A DNA stretch of 23,898 nucleotides from Pseudomonadota bacterium. GTDB lineage: Bacteria > Pseudomonadota > Gammaproteobacteria > Burkholderiales > Burkholderiaceae_B. The notes below the pieces were generated by a model, which worked only from the letters and a program-made list of their open reading frames with translations, made no database searches and was not told the DNA's origin. The DNA lies in contig JAEWFK010000097.1 of the NCBI GenBank assembly GCA_023388835.1, forward strand, positions 1 to 23,898, written 5' to 3'. Shown in pieces: positions 15,558 through 23,898 of the stretch. Position 1 is the first letter of the stretch. Every line of letters begins with the position of its first letter. The translations under genes and the position numbers were made by a program.

Positions 15558-17450
15558 CTACAGGACGATGCGGCGGAAATCCGCCAGCAGCGAGGCCAGG
15601 TAGACGTTGAATCGGGCAGCCGACGCTCCGTCGATCACACGATGATCGTAGGACAGCGACAAGGGCAGCATCAGGCGCGGCTCGAAAGCCTTGCCATCCC
15701 AGACCGGCTGCATCGTCGAACGCGACACACCCAGAATCGCGACTTCGGGTGCATTGATGATGGGTGTGAAATCCGTGCCGCCTATGCCCCCCAGCGACGA
15801 AATCGAAAAGCAGCCCCCTTGCATCTGTGCGGGCGCAAGCTTGCCGTCGCGCGCCTGCTTGGCCAGTTCGGAGGTTTCCTCGGCGATCTCGAGAATCCCC
15901 TTGCGGTCGGCGTCGCGCACGACAGGCACCACCAACCCATTGGGCGTATCCGCCGCAAAGCCGATGTGGAAATACTTCTTCAGCACCAGGGTCTCGCCGT
16001 CGAGCGACGCGTTGAATTCAGGGTACTTCTTGAGCGCCGCTACCACAGCCTTGATCAGGAAGGCCAGCATGGTCACCTTGACGCCGGACTTGGACTTTTC
16101 CTGCTCCTTGTTCAGCTGCTGACGGAAATCTTCCAGCCCGGTGATGTCCGCCACGTCGTTGTTCGTGACATGCGGGATCATCACCCAGTTGCGGTGCAGG
16201 TTGGCACCGGAAATCTTCTTGATGCGAGACAGGGGACGCGACTCGATTTCGCCGAACTTGGTGAAGTCGATCTTAGGCCAGGGCAGGACGCTCAGACCGC
16301 CCTCGCCCGTGCCTGCTGTGACCGCGGCCGGCGCTGCGGCACCACCGCCCGCGAGGGCGTGCTTCACATAGCCACGCACGTCGTCGGCCGTGATCCGGTT
16401 CTTCTTGCCTGAACCCTGGACATTGCGCAGGTCGACGCCCAGTTCCCGGGCGAACTTGCGCACCGATGGAGACGCATGCGGCAAGGTGCGCAATGGCACA
16501 TCGGCGCTGGCAAAGGCTTCGGTGGGGGAATGACGCTGCGGCGGCGCAGAGGCGAGCTGGCTGGGGCCGCCGCCGCTGACGGAAGCCGAGCCTGCCATAG
16601 CGGAGGGCGCAACGGGAACGGCCTGTGTCTGCACCGTCTCGCCGGCTTCGGGTGCGACGTCGGGTTCGCTCATGCCGCCCAGCGGCGCGGGCGCGACGTC
16701 GGCCGCGGGTGCCTCGCCATTCGAACCCGCCGCCGCGGGGACTGCCGCGGCTGCCTCGCTGTTCGAGCCTTGTGCAGAGACGGCTGCGGGCGCTGCGCTT
16801 TTGTGCGCCGCCACTTCCAGGACGACGATATCGTTGCCCTGATTGACCTTGTCGCCCACCTTGATACGGACTTCCTTCACGATGCCGGCGTGCGAGGACG
16901 GCACTTCCATGGAGGCCTTGTCGGATTCGACAGTGATCAGGCTTTGCTCGGCTTCAACGTGGTCGCCTACCGAGACCATCACTTCAATGACTTCGACATC
17001 CTTGGCGTCGCCAATATCGGGCACGACCACGGTAGCGCGCTGCACCTCTGCAGCCCCCGCCACGTCGGTGCGCCCGGCCGGCTCGGAATTTTCCGTGCGC
17101 GGCGCGGCGTCTTCATCCGGCGCCTTCATGCCGGCGGCAGGCGCGGCGGCCGCCGTGCTGCGGGCCTCCGCCCCAGCTCGTTCACCCTTAGTGGCGGCGG
17201 GCTTGTCGCCATCCGCCGCGAGTTCCAGAATGACCGTGCCCTCGGAGACCTTGTCGCCCAGCTTGACCTTCAGGCTCTTGATGACGCCGGCCGCCGTGGA
17301 AGGAATCTCCATGGACGCTTTGTCGGACTCGACCGTGATCAGACTCTGCTCTTTTGCGATGGTATCGCCTTCGGCCACCAGCACTTCGATCACGTCGACT
17401 TCCGCTACGTCTCCGATGTCCGGCACCTTGACTTCAATGATGTTGCTCAT
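15558..17450 (-). CDS. aceF: Pyruvate dehydrogenase E2, dihydrolipoyl acetyltransferase
   Basis: E2 forms the core of the complex and transfers acetyl groups from lipoate to CoA. The 630-residue protein has two lipoyl domains (1-78 with K44; 138-214 with K178), long Ala/Pro/Glu-rich linkers (79-137 and 215-324), an E1/E3-binding domain (about 325-362) and the acyltransferase domain (about 395-630) with catalytic H603 and D607 in YDHRVIDG. E. coli AceF has three lipoyl domains; here two sit on E2 and one on E3. The two lipoyl-coding segments (17211-17450 and 16806-17039) are similar at the DNA level. GGGGAG immediately after the aceE stop, 8 bases from the ATG, serves as ribosome site. Confidence 0.97.
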   Translation of the reverse strand: MSNIIEVKVPDIGDVAEVDVIEVLVAEGDTIAKEQSLITVESDKASMEIPSTAAGVIKSLKVKLGDKVSEGTVILELAADGDKPAATKGERAGAEARSTAAAAPAAGMKAPDEDAAPRTENSEPAGRTDVAGAAEVQRATVVVPDIGDAKDVEVIEVMVSVGDHVEAEQSLITVESDKASMEVPSSHAGIVKEVRIKVGDKVNQGNDIVVLEVAAHKSAAPAAVSAQGSNSEAAAAVPAAAGSNGEAPAADVAPAPLGGMSEPDVAPEAGETVQTQAVPVAPSAMAGSASVSGGGPSQLASAPPQRHSPTEAFASADVPLRTLPHASPSVRKFARELGVDLRNVQGSGKKNRITADDVRGYVKHALAGGGAAAPAAVTAGTGEGGLSVLPWPKIDFTKFGEIESRPLSRIKKISGANLHRNWVMIPHVTNNDVADITGLEDFRQQLNKEQEKSKSGVKVTMLAFLIKAVVAALKKYPEFNASLDGETLVLKKYFHIGFAADTPNGLVVPVVRDADRKGILEIAEETSELAKQARDGKLAPAQMQGGCFSISSLGGIGGTDFTPIINAPEVAILGVSRSTMQPVWDGKAFEPRLMLPLSLSYDHRVIDGASAARFNVYLASLLADFRRIVL

Positions 17451-17464
17451 CGTTCTGGCTCCCC

Positions 17465-20173
<2,709 letters not shown>

Positions 20174-20203
20174 GCGTGGGTCTCCTGTTCTTTCGATATT
20201 CGG

Positions 20204-20223
20204 TGTCCGCGATCCTGCGGACA
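20204..20223 (-). promoter_or_regulatory. Stem-loop in aceE leader
   Basis: TGTCCGC and GCGGACA form a perfect 7-bp inverted repeat with a 6-base loop, lying 30 bases upstream of the aceE start and 17 bases before its ribosome binding site. In the RNA it could act as a standby or protein-binding structure. There is no T-run, so it is not an intrinsic terminator. Confidence 0.5.
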
Positions 20224-20233
20224 GGGTTTCACT

Positions 20234-20247
20234 TGCCCTTGCGGGCA
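20234..20247 (-). promoter_or_regulatory. Small GNRA-capped stem-loop in aceE leader
   Basis: On the minus strand TGCCC and GGGCA pair around a GCAA loop, a GNRA-type tetraloop. If transcription starts about 7 bases after the -10 at 20256-20261, this hairpin is at the extreme 5' end of the aceE mRNA, a position that can protect transcripts from 5'-dependent decay. The structure is visible; its function is inferred. Confidence 0.4.
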
Positions 20248-20255
20248 CTGGCCTC

Positions 20256-20284
20256 ATTCTAGGAAGAAGGCGGTAGCCGAGCAA
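20256..20284 (-). promoter_or_regulatory. Candidate sigma-70 promoter for aceE-aceF-lpdA
   Basis: On the minus strand TTGCTC (20279-20284) and TAGAAT (20256-20261) are separated by exactly 17 bases. The -10 matches 5 of 6 consensus bases and the -35 only the first three, the pattern expected of a promoter that needs an activator. The predicted start near 20249 gives a leader of about 76 bases. Confidence 0.45.
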
Positions 20285-20290
20285 GCAGAA

Positions 20291-20305
20291 TTTCATTTTA
20301 TGATA
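20291..20305. promoter_or_regulatory. Candidate operator box 1
   Basis: TTTCATTTTATGATA matches the perfect palindrome of box 2 at 13 of 15 bases and lies exactly 20 bases from it, so both would face the same side of the helix. Its centre is about 49 bases upstream of the predicted aceE start, a common activator position. The protein that binds is unknown. Confidence 0.5.
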
Positions 20306-20310
20306 TGGAT

Positions 20311-20325
20311 TTTCATATTATGAAA
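20311..20325. promoter_or_regulatory. Candidate operator box 2 (perfect palindrome)
   Basis: TTTCATATTATGAAA is a perfect 7-base inverted repeat around a central T, standing out in an otherwise GC-rich region between divergent genes. It looks like the site of a dimeric regulator. Heptads of this general shape (TTTCCTA-like) are bound by the NarL-family regulator BvgA in Bordetella, but the fifth base differs, so that is only a resemblance. Confidence 0.6.
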
Positions 20326-20371
20326 TTTATCGTCCCGTGGAGGTTGAGCCTGGATGTGGCATCCGGGGCAA

Positions 20372-20401
20372 TTGGCCCGCCCAGGTACGTACGACTACAA
20401 T
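20372..20401 (+). promoter_or_regulatory. Candidate promoter for the histidine kinase operon
   Basis: TTGGCC (20372-20377, 4 of 6) and TACAAT (20396-20401, 5 of 6) are spaced by 18 bases, predicting a start near 20408, about 28 bases before the kinase ATG. The spacer contains a GTACGTAC palindrome (20385-20392). A second possible -10, TATTAT at 20316-20321, lies inside operator box 2. Confidence 0.45.
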
Positions 20402-20435
20402 TGGTGACGCGCCCCGCTCCCAGCCTTTACTGCAC

Positions 20436-22190
20436 ATGGCTAGCCACTCGAAGAAATCCCTGATTCCCACCACGTTTTACGACCAGGCCCACCATCAGCG
20501 CCGAGGCTTTTATTGGCTGACCCCGGTCATCGTGCTGATCCTGTATCTCTGCGTCATGGGCGCCTTCATCTGGCTGCAGCGCCTGCACAATGACAGCGTC
20601 ATGTTTGTGACCATCGATCAGGAGACGCGGCAGCAGCGACTGATGATGATCATCGCCGCGCTGTCCTTCGTCATCGTGCTGAACCTGCTTGCGCTATGGC
20701 GTTACACACGCTTCCGTACCAAGGCGGAAGCGGCCCTGATCGCCGAGACGGGCTTTCGGCGGGCCATGGAAAACTCCATGTCCACCGGCATGCGCGTGTT
20801 CGATATGCAGGGCCGTATTGCTTATGTGAATCCCGCCTTTTGCCGGATGATAGGCTGGAACGAAGCCGATCTCATTGGCCGGACGGCGCCCTTTCCTTAC
20901 TGGATACCGGGTCGCCATGCACAGCACCGCGAAACACTCGATCTTCTGTTGTCCGGCCGCACGCCCAGCAGCGGTCTTGAAGTCGAGGCTCAGCGGCGTG
21001 ACGGCTCCCGCTTCACTGCGCGCATGTACGTGTCGCCGTTGCGCGACCCGAACGGGGAGCAGATCGGCTGGATGACCTCCATGACCGACATCACCGAACC
21101 CAAGCGCATACGGGAAGCGCTCACAGCCGCCCATGAACGCTTCATGACCGTGCTAGAAGGCCTGGACGACGCGATTTCCGTGGTGGCGGACACGACCGAA
21201 GGCCTGGAGCTGCTGTTCGCCAATCGCACTTATCGCCGCTTCTTCGGCGCGCAGTCCAGCGGCCACGCTGAATTGCTGGGAGGCCGCCTGGGCCGCTTCA
21301 CCGACGAAACCGTGGAGATCTATTCCGAGTCCGCCCAACGCTGGTTCGAAGTGCATCACCGCATCCTGGCCTGGACCGACGGGCGACGCGTGCGCCTGCA
21401 GGTGGCGCGCGACATCACCGAGCGGCGTATGCACGAAGAAGCCTCGCAAGTACAGCAGGAAAAAATCCAGCTCACCAGCCGGCTCACCACGATGGGCGAA
21501 ATGGCCTCGTCGCTGGCGCACGAATTGAACCAGCCCCTGACGGCCATCGTGAACTACAACATGGCAGCGGTGGCCATGCTCAAGGGGAACGTCCACAGCA
21601 CCGAGCGCTTGCTGGAAGCGTTGGAAAAATCCGCCGCGCAGGCCGAGCGCGCCGGAAAGATCATCAGCCGCATCCGTGAATTCGTGAAGCGCAGCGAACC
21701 GCGTCGCCAACGCGTCAAGGTCAGCGGCATCCTGGACAACGCCGTGGCGTTCGCTGAAATCGACGCCCGGAAGCGGCAGATCGAGATTCAGCAACAACTG
21801 CCCGACCCCTTGCCCGATGTGCTGGCTGACCCCATCCTCATCGAGCAGGTATTATTGAATCTTCTGAAGAACGGCGTGGAAGCCATGGAAAAGAGCGAAT
21901 ATCACGTCCTGCACGTGAATTTGTCGCAACAAGGCTCCATGTTGGAGATCGCCGTGATCGACCGCGGCCACGGTCTGCGGGATCCCGAACGGCTCTTCGA
22001 ACCGTTCTACAGCACCAAATCCGAAGGCCTCGGCATGGGGCTGAACATCTGCCGCACCATCATAGAGTCCCACCACGGACGCCTATGGGCTGTGCAGAAC
22101 CCGGAAGGCGGCACCATATTCCGCTTCACCTTGCCCTGCGCACCGCAGGGAACCCCGGAAACACAAGAAGACATCCAGGAGCATGCATGA
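20436..22190 (+). CDS. Membrane-bound PAS-PAS sensor histidine kinase
   Basis: The 584-residue protein has two membrane helices (about 27-47 and 70-88) enclosing a loop of only about 22 residues, so it probably does not sense through a periplasmic domain. Two cytoplasmic PAS regions follow (about 106-222 and 232-330), then a dimerisation domain with the phospho-accepting H362 in SLAHELNQPL and an ATPase domain (N475 region, DRGHGL 509-514, FEPFYSTK 521-528, GLGMGL 531-536). The H-box resembles the FixL/DctB group; no heme or flavin ligand can be assigned. The ATG at 20436 has no clear ribosome site; a GTG at 20337 is possible but adds a non-conserved-looking stretch crossing the promoter. It is divergent from aceE and overlaps the regulator gene by 4 bases. 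Confidence 0.9.
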   Translation: MASHSKKSLIPTTFYDQAHHQRRGFYWLTPVIVLILYLCVMGAFIWLQRLHNDSVMFVTIDQETRQQRLMMIIAALSFVIVLNLLALWRYTRFRTKAEAALIAETGFRRAMENSMSTGMRVFDMQGRIAYVNPAFCRMIGWNEADLIGRTAPFPYWIPGRHAQHRETLDLLLSGRTPSSGLEVEAQRRDGSRFTARMYVSPLRDPNGEQIGWMTSMTDITEPKRIREALTAAHERFMTVLEGLDDAISVVADTTEGLELLFANRTYRRFFGAQSSGHAELLGGRLGRFTDETVEIYSESAQRWFEVHHRILAWTDGRRVRLQVARDITERRMHEEASQVQQEKIQLTSRLTTMGEMASSLAHELNQPLTAIVNYNMAAVAMLKGNVHSTERLLEALEKSAAQAERAGKIISRIREFVKRSEPRRQRVKVSGILDNAVAFAEIDARKRQIEIQQQLPDPLPDVLADPILIEQVLLNLLKNGVEAMEKSEYHVLHVNLSQQGSMLEIAVIDRGHGLRDPERLFEPFYSTKSEGLGMGLNICRTIIESHHGRLWAVQNPEGGTIFRFTLPCAPQGTPETQEDIQEHA

Positions 22191-22813
22191 CGAACACCCA
22201 AGCAACGAGCACGATTTTCATAGTCGATGACGACGAGGCCGTCCGTGACTCCCTGCGCTGGCTGCTCGAGGCAAACGGCTATCGCGTCAAAAGCTACGGC
22301 CGCGCGGAAGAATTCCTTCAGGCCTACGACCCCGAACAGGTCGGCGTGCTCATCGTCGATGTGCGCATGCCGGGCATGAGCGGCCTTGAGCTCCAGGAAG
22401 CCCTGATCGCCCGTCAGGCTCCCCTGCCCATCGTCTTCATCACCGGCCACGGCGACGTTCCCATGGCAGTGTCCACCATGAAAAAGGGCGCGGTCGACTT
22501 CCTGGAAAAACCCTTCAACGAGAGCGACCTTCGCGACATCGTCGCGCGCATGCTGGAAGACGCCACCGACCGAGTGAGTCAGGCGCGCGCCAAGCGTGAT
22601 CAGCAGGCCGTGCTCAGCCGGCTTACCGCCCGCGAACAACAAGTCCTGGAACGCATCGTCGCGGGCCGTCTGAACAAACAGATTGCCGGCGACTTGAACA
22701 TCAGCATCAAGACGGTGGAAGCCCACCGCGCCAACATCATGGAAAAACTCGAAGTGACCACTGTTGCCGATCTCATGAAGATCGCGCTGACCAAACCCGA
22801 AGGTGCCGCATGA
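22187..22813 (+). CDS. FixJ/NarL-type response regulator
   Basis: The 208-residue protein has a receiver domain (about 8-122) with acidic residues D14-D16, phospho-accepting D58 in IVDVRMPG, T86 and K108 in EKPF, and a C-terminal LuxR-type helix-turn-helix (about 143-203) with the recognition region SIKTVEAHRANIMEKL. It is the cognate partner of the kinase by position: starts overlap as ATGA, with AGGAG at 22177-22181. Its stop in turn overlaps the folD start. Targets are not shown by sequence; the aceE promoter and its paired palindromes, just across the divergent kinase gene, are the obvious candidates. An in-frame extension to 22085 lies in the kinase and was rejected. Confidence 0.93.
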   Translation: MTNTQATSTIFIVDDDEAVRDSLRWLLEANGYRVKSYGRAEEFLQAYDPEQVGVLIVDVRMPGMSGLELQEALIARQAPLPIVFITGHGDVPMAVSTMKKGAVDFLEKPFNESDLRDIVARMLEDATDRVSQARAKRDQQAVLSRLTAREQQVLERIVAGRLNKQIAGDLNISIKTVEAHRANIMEKLEVTTVADLMKIALTKPEGAA

Positions 22814-23682
22814 CCGCAAGAATCATCGATGGCAAGGCACTGTCTGAAGCCGTGCGCGCCGAAGTCGCCGAGCGGGTCAAAGTGCTGCGCGCCCAAGGCG
22901 TGCAGCCCGGGCTGGCGGTCGTACTGGTGGGCGAAGACCCCGCTTCTCAGGTCTATGTCCGCAACAAGGCGGCCGCGTGTGAAAAATCCGGCCTGCATTC
23001 ACGCGTGATCCGCATGGGCGAAGACAGCACCGAAGCCGAGCTGCTGGACATCGTGCGCCAGCTGAACGAGGATTCTTCCATTCACGGAATCCTCGTTCAG
23101 CTGCCGCTGCCAGGGCACATGAATACGGCCAAGGTGATCGAGACCATCTCGGCCGAAAAAGACGTCGACGGCTTTCACATCAGCAACGCCGGCCTGCTCA
23201 TGACGGGCAAGCCGCTGTTTCGCCCATGTACGCCCTACGGCGTGATGCGCATGCTCGAATCCGAGCAGGTCACGCTCCGAGGCGCCGAAGCGGTGGTAGT
23301 GGGCGCGAGCAATATCGTGGGCAAGCCCATGGCCATGCTGCTGCTTGCCGCGGGCGCCACGGTCACCCTCTGCAATTCCAAGACGCGCGATCTGGGCGCG
23401 CAGACGCGCCGCGCCGACATCCTGGTGGTCGCCACCGGCAGGCCCGGCATGGTCACGGCCGACATGGTCAAGCCCGGCGCCGTGGTCATCGATGTCGGCA
23501 TCAACCGCCTGCCCGACGGCCGACTGGTGGGCGACGTCGAGTTCGAACCCACCCTCCAAGTGGCCGGCGCCATCACGCCTGTGCCCGGCGGCGTCGGTCC
23601 CATGACCATTGCCATGCTGCTGGTCAATACACTCGAAGCGGCCGAACGCAGCGCCGCCGGCACTCCTGCGCCACTCGCCTGA
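22810..23682 (+). CDS. folD: Methylenetetrahydrofolate dehydrogenase / cyclohydrolase
   Basis: FolD interconverts 5,10-methylene- and 10-formyl-tetrahydrofolate with NADP+, feeding purine and formyl-Met-tRNA synthesis. The 290-residue protein has the substrate-site Y49 and catalytic K53 in YVRNKAAACE, VQLPLPGH (96-103), D118 and D120 in KDVDG, the cofactor loop VGASNIVGKPM (164-174) and PVPGGVGPMT (257-266). Length equals that of typical bacterial FolD (E. coli 288). Its start overlaps the response regulator stop as ATGA, with GAAGG 6 bases upstream, so it should be translated with the two-component system, an unusual partner for a housekeeping folate enzyme. It complements folC and purF elsewhere in the window. 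Confidence 0.96.
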   Translation: MTARIIDGKALSEAVRAEVAERVKVLRAQGVQPGLAVVLVGEDPASQVYVRNKAAACEKSGLHSRVIRMGEDSTEAELLDIVRQLNEDSSIHGILVQLPLPGHMNTAKVIETISAEKDVDGFHISNAGLLMTGKPLFRPCTPYGVMRMLESEQVTLRGAEAVVVGASNIVGKPMAMLLLAAGATVTLCNSKTRDLGAQTRRADILVVATGRPGMVTADMVKPGAVVIDVGINRLPDGRLVGDVEFEPTLQVAGAITPVPGGVGPMTIAMLLVNTLEAAERSAAGTPAPLA

Positions 23683-23704
23683 ACTTAAAGAGAATCCACG
23701 CCGT

Positions 23705-23898
23705 ATGTCCCTGAATCCCCTGCTGGCTCCCATTTCCTCGCTTCTCGATTATGCGGCCATCCGCCCGGAGCACATCGAAGCGGCCATACCCGCGCTCATC
23801 GAGGAAGCGCGCCGGGCCGTGGACCATGCCGCTGATCCATCGCTCCCGGCTTCCTGGGACACCATTGTCGAGCCGTTGGAAGACGCCTCTGAGCGCCT
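23705..23898 (+). CDS. prlC: Oligopeptidase A (M3 family), N-terminal part
   Basis: The frame from ATG 23705 stays open to the window edge, giving 64 residues. It begins MSLNPLLAPISSLLDYAAIR and continues PEHIEAAIPALIEEAR, matching the start of oligopeptidase A, where a NPLL segment and IRPEH are characteristic. The enzyme is a cytosolic zinc metallopeptidase that degrades short peptides and signal peptides; the HExxH zinc site would lie outside the window. The gene starts 22 bases after folD with a weak purine-rich ribosome site (AAAGAGAA at 23687-23694), so it is probably the fourth gene of the kinase operon. Confidence 0.8.
   Translation, partial: MSLNPLLAPISSLLDYAAIRPEHIEAAIPALIEEARRAVDHAADPSLPASWDTIVEPLEDASER

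Noticed and set aside
16806..17450. Repeated DNA in aceF considered as a mobile or tandem repeat element
   Set aside because: The similarity is explained by two homologous lipoyl domains in one reading frame.
20337..20435. GTG start at 20337 for the histidine kinase
   Set aside because: The added 33 residues have no domain character and cross the better promoter match at 20372-20401; the ATG at 20436 is preferred, though it lacks a clear ribosome site.

Overview
This window reads as the core chromosome of a high-GC betaproteobacterium, most likely Burkholderiales and close to the Alcaligenaceae (Bordetella/Achromobacter type). That assignment is inferred from protein character and gene order: map-glnD, folC-dedD-cvpA-purF, and aceE-aceF-lpdA divergent from a two-component system and folD. 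I made no database comparison. The DNA is almost fully coding. Seventeen genes are supported, the last cut by the window edge, and no gap exceeds about 262 bases. I see no tRNA, rRNA, insertion sequence, phage gene or CRISPR array.

Layout. (1) 71-4656, plus strand: map (methionine aminopeptidase), glnD (PII uridylyltransferase), a MarC-family membrane protein and dsbB (disulfide oxidoreductase). The last three are joined by 4-base stop/start overlaps. (2) 4658-9283, minus strand: a carbon cassette transcribed pta-like, ackA, phosphoketolase. It converges on dsbB with a 1-base gap. Phosphoketolase makes acetyl phosphate from sugar phosphates, and AckA and Pta link it to ATP and acetyl-CoA. (3) 9334-13618, minus strand: folC, a SPOR-domain dedD-like gene, cvpA and purF, the order known from Escherichia coli but without accD in front. 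The cassette in (2) sits only 50 bases behind purF, so it could receive read-through. (4) 13755-20173, minus strand: lpdA, aceF and aceE, transcribed aceE-aceF-lpdA, encoding a pyruvate dehydrogenase complex whose E2 has two lipoyl domains and whose E3 carries a third. (5) 20436-23898, plus strand: a PAS-PAS histidine kinase, a FixJ/NarL-type response regulator, folD, and the start of an M3 oligopeptidase A (prlC). Kinase, regulator and folD overlap by 4 bases each.

The part that most rewards attention is the 262-base divergent region between aceE and the kinase. It holds two copies of an AT-rich 15-base palindrome (TTTCATATTATGAAA and a 13/15 match) exactly 20 bases apart, a promoter-like element pointing each way, and two stem-loops in the presumed aceE leader. 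This suggests a dedicated, so far unnamed, control circuit for pyruvate dehydrogenase that may involve the adjacent two-component system. The second point of interest is the phosphoketolase, which keeps the catalytic histidines but departs from both diagnostic family signatures and travels with an equally divergent acetate kinase.
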